36,206 bases of DNA from an uncultured Clostridia bacterium (GTDB lineage Bacteria > Bacillota > Clostridia > Oscillospirales > Acutalibacteraceae): NCBI GenBank assembly GCA_944384925.1, contig CALWVF010000022.1, forward strand, positions 1 through 36,206, given 5' to 3'. Of the stretch, positions 12,406 through 21,139 are shown one piece after another. The translations under genes were made by a program, and so were the position numbers. The notes below the pieces were generated by a model, which searched no databases, was not told where the DNA came from, and saw nothing but the letters and a program-made list of their open reading frames with translations. Each line of letters starts with the position of its first letter. Within the stretch, counting starts at the first letter, position 1.

Positions 12406-12933
12406 TTATATTGATGGAACAAAAGGCAATTTTTGGCAAGGCATACTATTTTTTTCAAATATTGTTAAACTAATAATAGAAGGCTTTGTAATATCGATAG
12501 TATCAGCAATATCAATTAAAGCAGCGTTTGGATCAAATAAGAAGAAAGAACTTTGATCATTGATTTTTATTATGCCCGCCCAAAGTGATGTAGCATCAAA
12601 AGGTATAGATATACCTTCGTTAATGTTTACATGAACAACAAGGTATTGAGTTTCGGGATTAAATCTATTTATTTCTTTTAAGTAAGATACTACATCTGTT
12701 AATGAATCGTTTATAATAAACTTATCTGAAATTTTTGTTAAGCTGCATAATCCATCGTTTGAAACAAAAACGTCAATGTTCTTATTTAATGGAATATAAG
12801 AGATTGATAGGGCTGAATCGTCTTCTTTATTGTCGGCTTCAGGAGATTCCGCGAAACTAGCAACAGAGAATAGAATACCTACAATAGTTAATATAGACAT
12901 TATAAGGGCAATAACTTTAACACTTTTCTTCAT
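12406..12933 (-). CDS. Secreted hypothetical protein
   Basis: 175 residues. Start ATG 12933 is chosen because AAAGGAG lies seven bases upstream; the longer reading from 12963 contains that Shine-Dalgarno. Signal peptide: MKKSVKVIALIMSILTIVGILFSVASFA, cleavage after residue 28 (AFAE-type). The mature part is acidic (ESPEADNKEDD) and then beta-rich, with no catalytic motif. Likely exported, possibly lipid-free and soluble. Function unknown. Confidence 0.75.
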   Translation of the reverse strand: MKKSVKVIALIMSILTIVGILFSVASFAESPEADNKEDDSALSISYIPLNKNIDVFVSNDGLCSLTKISDKFIINDSLTDVVSYLKEINRFNPETQYLVVHVNINEGISIPFDATSLWAGIIKINDQSSFFLFDPNAALIDIADTIDITKPSIISLTIFEKNSMPCQKLPFVPSI

Positions 12934-13104
12934 TTTAAAAACTCCTTTTACATATTTATTCATGTGGTTACTTTACATATTTATTATATAACTTTTATAT
13001 ATAATAGTCAAGTGGATGATTGAATAAAATATCAAATAAGTATCGTAATTTATTTATGAATTTTTACATAATATTAATTATAATTTATATTGTACATGTT
13101 GCAC

Positions 13105-13133
13105 TTGCGTTAAGATACAGAAGCCTTTATAAT
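13105..13133 (+). promoter_or_regulatory. Promoter of ychF
   Basis: TTGCGT (13105-13110), 17-bp spacer, TATAAT (13128-13133). The start codon is 40 bases downstream. Confidence 0.6.
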
Positions 13134-13172
13134 AATATTTGTATTATATTAACTTAGATTGGGGATTTATCG

Positions 13173-14267
13173 ATGAAACTTGGCATAGTTGGTTTACCAA
13201 ATGTTGGAAAAAGCACATTGTTTAATGCAATAACTAATGCAGGAGCACAATCTGCTAACTATCCTTTTTGCACCATAGAACCTAATGTTGGGGTTGTTGC
13301 AGTGCCAGATAGTAGGTTAGACAAATTAGCGGAAATGTATGAACCCGATAAATATACTCCTGCTACAATTGAATTTGTTGATATTGCAGGATTGGTAAAG
13401 GGAGCAGCAAAAGGGGAAGGGCTTGGAAATAAATTTTTATCTAATATCAGAGAAGTAGATGCTGTCGTTCATGTAGTTAGGTGCTTTGAAAATAATGATA
13501 TTGTTCATGTTGAAGGAAGTATAGACCCTGCTAGAGATATTGAAATTATAAATTTAGAGCTTATATTTTCAGATATTGAAATGATTGAAAGGCGTATTGA
13601 TAAAACAAAGAAAATGCTTAAGGCAGATAAAAAATATCAGGCAGAATTAGAATTTCTTGAAAGAATAAAAGATGTTTTGGAAGCAGGAAAGCCAGCAAGG
13701 TGCGTTGAATGTAATGATGATGAGCGAGAATTTTTGGGAACATTGAACTTGTTAACAACAAAAAAGGTTATATATGCTGCTAATATGAGTGAACTCGATT
13801 TTAAAGGTGGTGTGCAAAATAACATATACTTTAAAAAGGTAATGGATATAGCTGAATTAGAGGGTGCTGCAGTTTTGCCAATAAGTGCTCAGATAGAATC
13901 TGAAATAGCAACTATGGAAGCCGAGGAAAAGATTTTATTTTTAGAAGATATGGGATTGAGCCAATCCGGTTTAGATAGACTTATAAAAGAATGTTATAAG
14001 CTTTTAAATCTTATATCTTATTTAACTGCAGGGAAACAAGAAGTTAGAGCATGGACTATAAAAGAGGGAACAAAAGCACCGCAAGCTGCAGGAAAAATAC
14101 ATACAGACTTTGAGAGAGGATTTATTAGAGCAGAAGTTGTTGCATACGATGATTTGATTAGTTGTGGCTCTATGTCTGCAGCAAAAGAAAAAGGATTGCT
14201 ACGCTCTGAAGGCAAAGATTATGTGATGAAAGATGGAGATGTTGTATTATTTAGATTTAATATTTAA
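13173..14267 (+). CDS. ychF: Ribosome-binding ATPase YchF (Obg-like OLA1 family)
   Basis: 364 residues, the usual length. P-loop GLPNVGKST (7-15), G2 T in NYPFCTIEPNVG, G3 DIAGLVKGA. The nucleotide-specificity motif reads NMSE instead of NKxD, which is the hallmark of YchF and explains its ATP preference. A helical insert follows (residues about 130-200), then a C-terminal TGS domain (about 280-364: LISYLTAGKQEVRAWTI, ...FIRAEVVAYDDL). YchF binds ribosomes and modulates translation and stress responses in the cytosol. Single gene with its own promoter. Confidence 0.97.
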   Translation: MKLGIVGLPNVGKSTLFNAITNAGAQSANYPFCTIEPNVGVVAVPDSRLDKLAEMYEPDKYTPATIEFVDIAGLVKGAAKGEGLGNKFLSNIREVDAVVHVVRCFENNDIVHVEGSIDPARDIEIINLELIFSDIEMIERRIDKTKKMLKADKKYQAELEFLERIKDVLEAGKPARCVECNDDEREFLGTLNLLTTKKVIYAANMSELDFKGGVQNNIYFKKVMDIAELEGAAVLPISAQIESEIATMEAEEKILFLEDMGLSQSGLDRLIKECYKLLNLISYLTAGKQEVRAWTIKEGTKAPQAAGKIHTDFERGFIRAEVVAYDDLISCGSMSAAKEKGLLRSEGKDYVMKDGDVVLFRFNI

Positions 14268-14473
14268 AAATGGTTAACAGCTTTTTATTTTGGCTAAGGT
14301 ATATTTTAGAAATATTCCTTGGCTATATTTATAATTTATTTTACGTTTATTTTACAGAGATAAATTTAAGGAATTTTACATAAAAAGATATAGACATTTT
14401 AAAAATATTAATGTATAATATAAAAATATAATAGCAAATACTATAAATTATAATTGCGTTTGGAGTGTTTATA

Positions 14474-15547
14474 GTGGAAAGAAAACTAAAAATAGCTCAA
14501 TATGGTTGTGGGAAAATGTCTGTATACACAATGAGATATGTATACGAGAAAGGTGCAGAAATTGTTGCTGCATTTGATGTAGACAAAAATGTTATAGGAA
14601 AAGATATAGGAGATATTATGGGTTGCGAAAAAAAGGGTGTGACAGTTAAAGATGCATCTAAAGCAGATTTAATATTATCTTCTATAAAACCCGATGCTTG
14701 CATAATAACAACAATGAGTCTAATGAAAGATATAGTAGATGCTTTTAAAGTCTGTGCTAAAAATGGAGTGAACGCAATTACAACATGTGAAGAAGCGTTC
14801 TTTCCGTGGAATTCCTCTGAGAATATTACACATGAATTAGATATGCTTGCCAAGGAGAATAAATGTACATTAACAGGCTCTGGATATCAAGATGTTTTTT
14901 GGGGAAATTTAATTGCAGCTCTTGCCGGAGCAACACACAGGATTACAAAAATTAAAGGTAAATCTAGTTATAATGTTGAAGATTATGGTATTGCACTTGC
15001 TAAAGTTCACGGTGCAGGCTTAGATTTGCAAACCTTCGAAAAGGAAATTGCTGCAGCAGATAATATATCTGAAGAAGAACGCAAAATTTTAATTGAAAAA
15101 GGTGAATTTTTACCTTCGTATATGTGGAATGTTAATGGTTGGCTTTGCCGTAGGTTAGGGTTAACAGTAAAAAGTCAGATACAAAAGTGTATTCCTCAAA
15201 CACATACTGAGGAACTAAGTTCTAATACTCTTAAAATGACAATACCAGCAGGAAATGCAACAGGGATGTCTGCAGTTGTTATTACAGAAACAAATGAAGG
15301 AATTACATTGGAAACTGAATGTATCGGTAAAGTGTATGCTCCAGATGAGTTTGATCAAAATGATTGGACTATATTTGGAGAGCCAGACACTCAAATTGTG
15401 ATAAACAGGCCATCTACTGTTGAGCTAACATGTGCGACAGTAGTTAACAGGATACCCGAGTTAATAAAAGCACCATATGGATTTATAACAACCGACAAAA
15501 TGGTAACCAATAACTATAAAAGTAAACCGCTTAATAATTATATATAA
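14474..15547 (+). CDS. Dihydrodipicolinate-reductase-like NAD(P)-dependent oxidoreductase
   Basis: 357 residues from GTG 14474; TTGGAG sits eight bases upstream. The GTG at 14465 overlaps that site and is rejected. Rossmann start KIAQYGCGKM (G11, G13), then IVAAFDVD as the dinucleotide-binding acidic strand end, IKPDACIITTMS, and the conserved block CEEAFFPW. Middle region LTGSGYQDVFWGNLIAALAG and SSYNVEDYG belong to the family annotated as dihydrodipicolinate reductase or 2,4-diaminopentanoate dehydrogenase-like in Clostridia. It is longer than true DapB (about 250 residues), so a role in amino acid degradation is at least as likely as lysine synthesis. No neighbouring pathway genes help decide. 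Confidence 0.8.
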   Translation: MERKLKIAQYGCGKMSVYTMRYVYEKGAEIVAAFDVDKNVIGKDIGDIMGCEKKGVTVKDASKADLILSSIKPDACIITTMSLMKDIVDAFKVCAKNGVNAITTCEEAFFPWNSSENITHELDMLAKENKCTLTGSGYQDVFWGNLIAALAGATHRITKIKGKSSYNVEDYGIALAKVHGAGLDLQTFEKEIAAADNISEEERKILIEKGEFLPSYMWNVNGWLCRRLGLTVKSQIQKCIPQTHTEELSSNTLKMTIPAGNATGMSAVVITETNEGITLETECIGKVYAPDEFDQNDWTIFGEPDTQIVINRPSTVELTCATVVNRIPELIKAPYGFITTDKMVTNNYKSKPLNNYI

Positions 15548-15567
15548 TTTTATTTATATATTATTTT

Positions 15568-15594
15568 GAGGTGGGGTTTACCCACCTCTTTTTT
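15568..15594 (+). terminator. Terminator of the oxidoreductase gene
   Basis: GAGGTGGG (15568-15575), loop GTTTA, CCCACCTC (15581-15588), then a T run to 15594. Confidence 0.9.
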
Positions 15595-15672
15595 CTTGAA
15601 AACAAAATTCTATCAATTTTTTTAAAAAATTAGCATATAATAATAAAGTCGTTTTGAAAGGGGGCGGAGTAA

Positions 15673-15786
15673 ATGAATATATATAAACTTAATAATATAA
15701 AACTTTATTTTAATTTTAATAATGAAGATGAAGATATAGATGACTTAATATTTGCCGATGAAGAATGGCATAAGAGTGAGCGTTAA
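15673..15786 (+). CDS. Small acidic protein, unknown
   Basis: 37 residues from ATG 15673 with a strong Shine-Dalgarno (GGGGGCGGAG, 15660-15669). MNIYKLNNIKLYFNF is followed by an acidic stretch NNEDEDIDDLIFADEEW and the tail HKSER. A TATAAT lies about 30 bases upstream, and a hairpin CTGAATAAAATC/GATTTTATTTCAG (15823-15853) follows. It has no annotated relatives that I know. The well-formed ribosome binding site and flanking signals argue that it is translated. Confidence 0.5.
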   Translation: MNIYKLNNIKLYFNFNNEDEDIDDLIFADEEWHKSER

Positions 15787-15887
15787 GTATAATATGTATT
15801 TATATAATATAATGATTGTAGTCTGAATAAAATCAATTTAGATTTTATTTCAGGCAATTTTGTTTTATAGACATTTATAATAAATTA

Positions 15888-15924
15888 AAACCAGTATAGA
15901 TAAAACTATCTATACTGGTTTTTT
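15888..15924. terminator. Strong bidirectional terminator
   Basis: A perfect 15-bp stem: 15888-15902 with 15907-15921 (core ACCAGTATAGATA/TATCTATACTGGT), loop AAAC, T runs on both strands. It serves the small acidic ORF and the convergent phosphoesterase gene. Confidence 0.85.
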
Positions 15925-15982
15925 AAAATAGAAAAGAATAAGTGGTTATTTCATGCTAAATTTAACTGCTTATATAATTATA

Positions 15983-16450
15983 TTATTGTAAACTTAATAT
16001 GTTTGTTACAATTCCACTAGGTGTAATATCTATGATTCCATATGTACCGTTGCTTTCCTTTAAACTGCCTGGATTCATGATATACATATCATCTTTGTAG
16101 TCTTGAAATTTTTGATGTGTATGACCAAATAATAAAATGTCTGCTTTATATTCTCGTGCAGCCATAAATACATGGTATATGTCATCCTTTACTCCATAAA
16201 TATGACCATGTGTTAAAAAAATATTTTTTCCTTGTATATCTTTAGTTTTAAATAATGCTTCTGTTGAATTAATATCACAATTACCTTTTACTTGGATAAT
16301 CTCTAAATTAGGATATTCATTCTTTGCTTTGCATATATCATTTTCACCATCTCCTAGGTGTATCAACATTTCAATATCTGGGTTAATATCAATACATTTT
16401 TTTAAAGACTCATAGTTATTGTGAGTATCGGAAACTACAAGAATTTTCAT
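15983..16450 (-). CDS. YfcE/MJ0936-family metallophosphoesterase
   Basis: 155 residues, start ATG with AAGGGG upstream. All metal-binding motifs of the family are present: SDTH (D8, H10), HLGDGEND (D34), GNCD (N57), LTHGH (H81, H83) and FGHTH (H110, H112). Members are small cytosolic phosphodiesterases dependent on Mn2+ or Ni2+ with loosely known substrates. Length is typical. Stands alone. Confidence 0.92.
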   Translation of the reverse strand: MKILVVSDTHNNYESLKKCIDINPDIEMLIHLGDGENDICKAKNEYPNLEIIQVKGNCDINSTEALFKTKDIQGKNIFLTHGHIYGVKDDIYHVFMAAREYKADILLFGHTHQKFQDYKDDMYIMNPGSLKESNGTYGIIDITPSGIVTNILSLQ

Positions 16451-16556
16451 AATTACAACCCCTTTAAAATTATATATTATATCTTATTATAAAATTTTTA
16501 ATTATTTTCATACTTACTTATTTTACATCATAAATATTATATTAGGTGGTGATAAT

Positions 16557-16808
16557 ATGTCAAATAATAACGAACAAATTGAAGAATTGCTAAAAAACCT
16601 TTCAGAAAAACTAGGTACCAGCCCTGAAGAATTAAAAGAATCTGCACAAAAAAAAGATTTTGGGCATGTATTAGATAATTTGAATGCTAACGATGCAGAG
16701 AGGATAAAAAAGGTATTATCTGATAAGGATGCAACGGAAAAAATTCTTTCGACACCGAAGGCACAAAAATTATTAAACAAGCTGCTAGGAGATAAGTGGA
16801 ATGGATGA
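16557..16808 (+). CDS. Hypothetical protein, first gene of a three-gene operon
   Basis: 83 residues, helical and charged (NNEQIEELLKNLSEKLGTSPEELKESAQKKDFGHVLDNLNANDAERIKKVLSD). A TSPEELKE...GHVLDNL pattern suggests a small helical repeat fold. Shine-Dalgarno AGGTGGTGA. Its last eight bases overlap the next gene, so translation is coupled. Such short genes occur together in Clostridia; function unknown. Confidence 0.75.
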   Translation: MSNNNEQIEELLKNLSEKLGTSPEELKESAQKKDFGHVLDNLNANDAERIKKVLSDKDATEKILSTPKAQKLLNKLLGDKWNG

Positions 16809-17142
16809 TATTTCAGGAAAATTAGCAGATATATTAAATAATCCAGCTATGCTAGATCAAATAAAGGGCTTTGTTAATAATATGGGAAAAGAGGAGACTA
16901 CTAAGAAGGAGCCTCCTCCTCCAAAGCAAAGTGGTATGCAATTATCACCAGATATGATGAACACAGTTATGAAGATAATGCCGTTGTTATCATCTATGAA
17001 TAAAGAGGATGATACTACTAGGTTACTTTATGCATTGCGGCCTTTGCTAAGTGAGCCGCGTAAAATAAAGTTAGATGAATCTATTAAAATGATGCAGATG
17101 ATGAAGATACTTCCGTTACTTAAGAAACAAGGTATATTTTGA
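16801..17142 (+). CDS. Hypothetical protein, second gene of the operon
   Basis: 113 residues. N-terminal helix MDDISGKLADILNNPAMLDQIKGFVNN, then a proline-rich linker (KKEPPPPKQSG), then a methionine- and leucine-rich helical region (PDMMNTVMKIMPLLSSMN, DESIKMMQMMKILPLLKK) with a central LLYALRPLLSEPRK. Soluble or peripheral. The methionine-rich amphipathic helices resemble protein-binding surfaces. Stop TGA is eight bases before the next start, with GAGGTGAG between. Confidence 0.75.
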   Translation: MDDISGKLADILNNPAMLDQIKGFVNNMGKEETTKKEPPPPKQSGMQLSPDMMNTVMKIMPLLSSMNKEDDTTRLLYALRPLLSEPRKIKLDESIKMMQMMKILPLLKKQGIF

Positions 17143-17150
17143 GGTGAGTT

Positions 17151-17576
17151 ATGCAACATCTTGATAACAATCAAGAAGATTTAAAAAAAATGCAGCAAGA
17201 AGCTATTAGAAGAGTTAGAGAAATGCAATCTAAGGCCAAAAGGAATATATATTCTTCTGCGCAGTCCAATGTAAACAATAATGCACCAAAAATACATAAT
17301 GCCAATAAACCTATAAATAATTCAAACAGTGATAACCATATAGTTAACATACCACCGAATGAAGCACATAACTCATATAACCAACAATCTGAACAAACCA
17401 AGCCAAAAAGACGCATGGGAAAGTTGAAGTTAAAGAAAAGTTTTGGATTACAAAGTGTATTTGATATGTTAACTAAAGATAGTGAAAAAAGCATAATACT
17501 TTTATTAATAATCATTTTAATGGAAGAAGAATGCGATAATATGCTAATATTGTGTTTAATTTATTTACTTATATAA
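17151..17576 (+). CDS. Hypothetical protein with C-terminal hydrophobic segment, third gene of the operon
   Basis: 141 residues. N-terminal basic coiled helix (LKKMQQEAIRRVREMQSKAKRN), an asparagine/serine-rich linker, a basic block (KPKRRMGKLKLKKSFG), and a C-terminal hydrophobic double segment KSIILLLIIILMEEECDN followed by MLILCLIYLLI. The last part looks like a short membrane hairpin. Together with the two upstream genes it may form a small membrane-linked complex (inference). No family assigned. Confidence 0.72.
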   Translation: MQHLDNNQEDLKKMQQEAIRRVREMQSKAKRNIYSSAQSNVNNNAPKIHNANKPINNSNSDNHIVNIPPNEAHNSYNQQSEQTKPKRRMGKLKLKKSFGLQSVFDMLTKDSEKSIILLLIIILMEEECDNMLILCLIYLLI

Positions 17577-17589
17577 TATACTGGTTGTA

Positions 17590-18504
17590 TTATTCCGAAT
17601 TTCTTAAACTTTCAATATATAAATTTTGGGTTTCAGAATCTTTTTTTAATATATAATCCATATATTTTTCTGGATTAGGTTCATTTTGAATTTCTGAATC
17701 ATATGTAGTTCTAGACATATCTGAAGAAGATACATATCCAACTTTTACTACTGTTGTATCAAGCTTATCTGAAATTGAAACAATTATAGGCATATAGCAA
17801 TCGCAATTACTAAATGGTAGAACATAGACGGATTCTGTGGTTTTATCAATTTCAAAAAAAGAGTCATGCTTTGGTGTAATAAAGTTAATATCAGACTGGC
17901 TGCCAAATAGTTCTTTAGCAGACTGTTCAATATCGCTTAATGGTATTATAATTCTATTTTTATCATCATATCGATTGTATTCATTATTTTGATGCGTTAG
18001 TATCGTATACCATAAAGCAGCGTATGTTAAGTCTTCATTATTAACTTCAGAGATATTATTAAAGGGCTCTATATTTTGTATAGTAACCGGACAAATTATA
18101 GAATACAATTCATCTACACTATAATTGTTTCCGACATCTAAAAATGGAGATTTTAATTTTACTGAAAATATAACAGTAATAGTTAATGTAAAAGCGAGTA
18201 AAATTAAAGCTCTAAAAAAATATACTTTTTTTTTAGGTTGCTCTAAATTATAATGCCGGTTATGTTCTGGGTTTATAGAGTCTTTAAATTCATTGTTATA
18301 ATAGCTTTCAGAGTTAAAATCTTCCTTGTCCTCTTCATTAAGTAGGATATTGCTTTCGTAAGTAGAACTACTTTTAGTGTTTTGGCCACTTATAAATAAT
18401 TCTAAATTTTTTTGTTCTCTGTAATCAGCATTAAAAGAATCCACAAGGTTAGAAGTAAAGCCCTCTTTGAAGTCATTGTCAAGTTTATTACTTTTATTAT
18501 ACAT
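17590..18504 (-). CDS. Single-pass membrane protein, unknown
   Basis: 304 residues. The N-terminal 92 residues are cytosolic and rich in Asn, Ser, Glu and Asp. A single transmembrane helix (FFRALILLAFTLTITVIFSVKL, about 95-116) is preceded by KKK. The remaining 190 residues should lie outside the membrane; they hold SVDELYSIICPVTIQNIEPF, YAALWYTILTH, and a two-cysteine SNCDCYMP motif. Type II topology by charge. Such proteins occur in Clostridia without known role. Its end converges with the three-gene operon, with only 13 bases between stops. Confidence 0.75.
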   Translation of the reverse strand: MYNKSNKLDNDFKEGFTSNLVDSFNADYREQKNLELFISGQNTKSSSTYESNILLNEEDKEDFNSESYYNNEFKDSINPEHNRHYNLEQPKKKVYFFRALILLAFTLTITVIFSVKLKSPFLDVGNNYSVDELYSIICPVTIQNIEPFNNISEVNNEDLTYAALWYTILTHQNNEYNRYDDKNRIIIPLSDIEQSAKELFGSQSDINFITPKHDSFFEIDKTTESVYVLPFSNCDCYMPIIVSISDKLDTTVVKVGYVSSSDMSRTTYDSEIQNEPNPEKYMDYILKKDSETQNLYIESLRNSE

Positions 18505-18753
18505 TGTAATAACCTATAATTTTATTGATAAAGTAGATAGATTTAGGTAACATATAATAAATAAAACTAGAATTTAAGTTATTCTCTTTATTTTGCGACA
18601 TCAAAGGGGCTTTAAAGAAAGTTAAGGCAAACATTAAATCAACTCCATTATGATATTTTTAGTAATGAATTTAATATTATACCTAAAACTTTACACCAAA
18701 GGATTTGATTTTTTGCTCGAAATATAGAACTTAAATTTACTCTAAGAAAATAA

Positions 18754-19206
18754 CTAAGCTTGTTGCTCCTCGACATTCTTTTTAAAGATAAATAATTTAC
18801 TTAAAACATAGTTTATAATTACAACAACAACATTCATAACTATTTTAGAGATAGTGAAATTAAAGCCGCTTATATTAACTAATAAATACATACCTAGTAA
18901 ATCAACAATTAAAGAGAGTAATCTGGCACCTGTGAATGAAGAAGCTTCTTTAATTAATACTTTTGTATCAAAGCTTTTGCTTTCAAACACATATAATTTG
19001 TTGGTAATAAAAGCAAATATTAATCCGGCAATCCAAGCAATGCAGTTCGACAGAGCCGTTTGCAAAACAGGGGAAATATAATCTAAAGCGTCATACGACA
19101 ATTTAGCGACAGCAATATTGATGATAGTTGTTAAAACTCCAAATACCAAATATAATATAGTTTCCTTATTAAAAAGCATTAAAATTAAACTTTTAATTTT
19201 ATTCAT
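18754..19206 (-). CDS. GtrA-family membrane protein
   Basis: 150 residues. Start ATG 19206 is supported by AAGGAAGG upstream; the reading from 19257 contains that site. Four hydrophobic helices: LYLVFGVLTTIINIAVAKL, NCIAWIAGLIFAFITNKLYVF, ARLLSLIVDLLGMYLLV, IVMNVVVVIINYVLSKLFIFKK. The FGVLTT.IN motif, NKLYVF, and the NY.LSK.F.FKK end are diagnostic for GtrA/DPMS-like proteins, thought to help move lipid-linked sugars across the membrane. No glycosyltransferase is adjacent. Confidence 0.92.
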   Translation of the reverse strand: MNKIKSLILMLFNKETILYLVFGVLTTIINIAVAKLSYDALDYISPVLQTALSNCIAWIAGLIFAFITNKLYVFESKSFDTKVLIKEASSFTGARLLSLIVDLLGMYLLVNISGFNFTISKIVMNVVVVIINYVLSKLFIFKKNVEEQQA

Positions 19207-19358
19207 TAGGGTACCTTCCTTCTTATTTACTTTATGGCAACTAAAATATTTTATCATTTTCTAAAATAAATATCAAGTAATAATATTATCTCTTAAATAT
19301 GACTTAATTATTTTAAAAACAAATCAATTTAAGCAAATAGTGTATATAAGTTTTTAGC

Positions 19359-19390
19359 AAGCCTAGATTTTAATAAATCTAGGCTTTTAT
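19359..19390. terminator. Bidirectional hairpin terminator
   Basis: AAGCCTAGATTT (19359-19370) with AAATCTAGGCTT (19375-19386). It is followed by TTAT on plus; the minus side has a short A/T stretch. The adjoining 19387-19560 is AT-rich and empty. Confidence 0.6.
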
Positions 19391-19576
19391 GCATAATTAA
19401 CTTTAAGTTGATATTAAATTATGTAAATATATAGAGCATATTTATTAAAATTAATAAATATATCGAAATAAAATTTTAAAATATATAAAAATAATATCAA
19501 ATATGTTGAAAAGATATTTATTTTACAGTATAATTTTATTTTAAAAGAAAGCTTTTATTATATAGGGAGGTGTATT

Positions 19577-19913
19577 ATGAGGAGTTAAAAAAGGTATACA
19601 TTGTATTGATGGTAGTGTCGAATTGAAACTAAATTTATTGAGTGCTTCAGATTTGTCTCAAGACTCAAATACATCAAAGGATACAAATACATCTCAAGGC
19701 TCAGATCTATATAAGGATACAAGTTTACCTCAAGGCTCAAACCTATCCCAAGGTCAAAATTCATTAACTAGCACATATAAACAAAATAATAGCACTGGAA
19801 GCATTATCAAAACAGTAGATAGTAATATGTCATTTGCGTGTTTAACAATGATGATTTTAGTATCAGGAGTATCGACAGTTTTACTGTATAAATATAAAAA
19901 ATATAGTAGATAA
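19577..19913 (+). pseudogene. Surface-protein-like fragment with disrupted 5' end
   Basis: An excellent Shine-Dalgarno (GGGAGGTG) precedes ATG 19577, but that frame ends after three codons. Another frame, open from 19580 past the TTG at 19623, encodes GIHCIDGSVELKLNLLSASDL, then a low-complexity region of repeated S-L-xQGSN and TSK/QGS-like units (SQDSNTSKDTNTSQGSDLYK...), and a C-terminal transmembrane helix with basic tail (LVSGVSTVLLYKYKKYSR). The tail is like that of sortase substrates but has no LPxTG. A single-base shift near the start would join the frames. Likely a broken cell-surface protein. Confidence 0.45.
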
Positions 19914-19973
19914 TCATTACTTAAAGAATATATTGTATAATAATCATTTTACCAAGATGAAATATTTTAAAAA

Positions 19974-20002
19974 AAGAGACCGATTTTCTTTCGGTCTCTT
20001 TC
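19974..20002. terminator. Bidirectional terminator
   Basis: AAGAGACCGA (19974-19983) and TCGGTCTCTT (19991-20000), A run before, T run after. It ends the minus-strand peptidase gene and the surface fragment. Confidence 0.85.
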
Positions 20003-20024
20003 CATTATTTATAAATAAGGGTAA

Positions 20025-21077
20025 TTAGTTGTTATTTTCTTCTAGAGAGTTTTCATAAAAATCAAATTTTCGATAAAATTCTTTTGTTTCAGGAACTCTA
20101 ATAATTTCAGATTTATTTTTTTCAAGTAGTTTAGTAATAGAATAAAGACTAATCCATATTTCATTGTTACACTCTTTTTGACATTCGTCAAAAATTAATT
20201 CCATACCTAAATGTAGATGACTTGTGTCGATATTATTGGTGTTTTCAGTTGAGCTGTATCCAGTTCTTCCGATGTATCCTATAACATCACCGGCCTTAAC
20301 AGTTTTTCCTTCTGCTAAATCTGTATGATACGGTCTGTTTTGACGTAAGTGAGCATAGTAATAATACCTTTTTTTGTCGAAACTTCTAATACCTATTCGC
20401 CAACCACCATATTGATTCCATCCCATAACTTCAACAAATCCAGATTCAACAGCAACAACAGGAGTCCCGGTAGCAGCCATTAAATCATGACCTAAATGTT
20501 TCCTCTTAAATCCGTAGGTTCTAGATGCACCGAAATCATCGAAATGAGAAAAAGGAAAAGTTTTTGCAATTGGTGAAAATACTTTTAATCCGTATTTTTC
20601 TTTCCATTCTAGTTCATTTGTATCTTTATTTAATACTTGTATCTTGTGCTCTCCTAAGAATTCTCCCAACACAGCAGTATAAACTTCTTTAAAGTAATTA
20701 TAAGTTTTCATTTTTTGAGTAATCTCATCCATACTAGTGCCGTCTTGCAGCTTAGATACAATTGAATCCATATCTGTACTTTTGTATTTTTTGAAGTCAC
20801 CGCCATATTTAGATGCTAAATATGCAAGTATTTCTATCCAATTTATTTTAATTTGTTCTTCGTGAGTTTTTATATCTATAGTCATTGCTTTTTCAAGAGC
20901 ATCGTATGGAACGTTAAATTCTGCATATTTTATATAATCTTTTTTTTCACAATCACCATTTGATTGAGCAATAATCAAGTTATTTGGATATAAGGTTATA
21001 CTTGATATAGATATAATGAGAACAAAAAATAAAACTAATACATATTTATAAGAAGTTTTTAATCCGATTATTTTCAA
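20025..21077 (-). CDS. Membrane-anchored M23 (LytM-type) peptidase
   Basis: 350 residues from TTG 21077, which follows AGGTGG; the ATG at 21101 has no site. An N-terminal transmembrane helix (YKYVLVLFFVLIISISSI) leaves the domain outside. A helical region of about 120 residues precedes the M23 core: FGASRTYGFKRKHLGHDLMAATGTPVVAVESG has the HxxxD zinc ligands, YAHL follows, and SHLHLGMELIF supplies the HxH motif. Active-site residues are complete, so it should be an active zinc endopeptidase cutting peptidoglycan cross-links. The GFKRKHLGHD form is the Clostridia version. Probably remodels the wall in growth or sporulation (inference). Confidence 0.9.
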   Translation of the reverse strand: MKIIGLKTSYKYVLVLFFVLIISISSITLYPNNLIIAQSNGDCEKKDYIKYAEFNVPYDALEKAMTIDIKTHEEQIKINWIEILAYLASKYGGDFKKYKSTDMDSIVSKLQDGTSMDEITQKMKTYNYFKEVYTAVLGEFLGEHKIQVLNKDTNELEWKEKYGLKVFSPIAKTFPFSHFDDFGASRTYGFKRKHLGHDLMAATGTPVVAVESGFVEVMGWNQYGGWRIGIRSFDKKRYYYYAHLRQNRPYHTDLAEGKTVKAGDVIGYIGRTGYSSTENTNNIDTSHLHLGMELIFDECQKECNNEIWISLYSITKLLEKNKSEIIRVPETKEFYRKFDFYENSLEENNN

Positions 21078-21139
21078 AATACCACCTACGTTAACAAACA
21101 TTATTGTTAATATATATGACTTTTGGTTTATGTATATTC

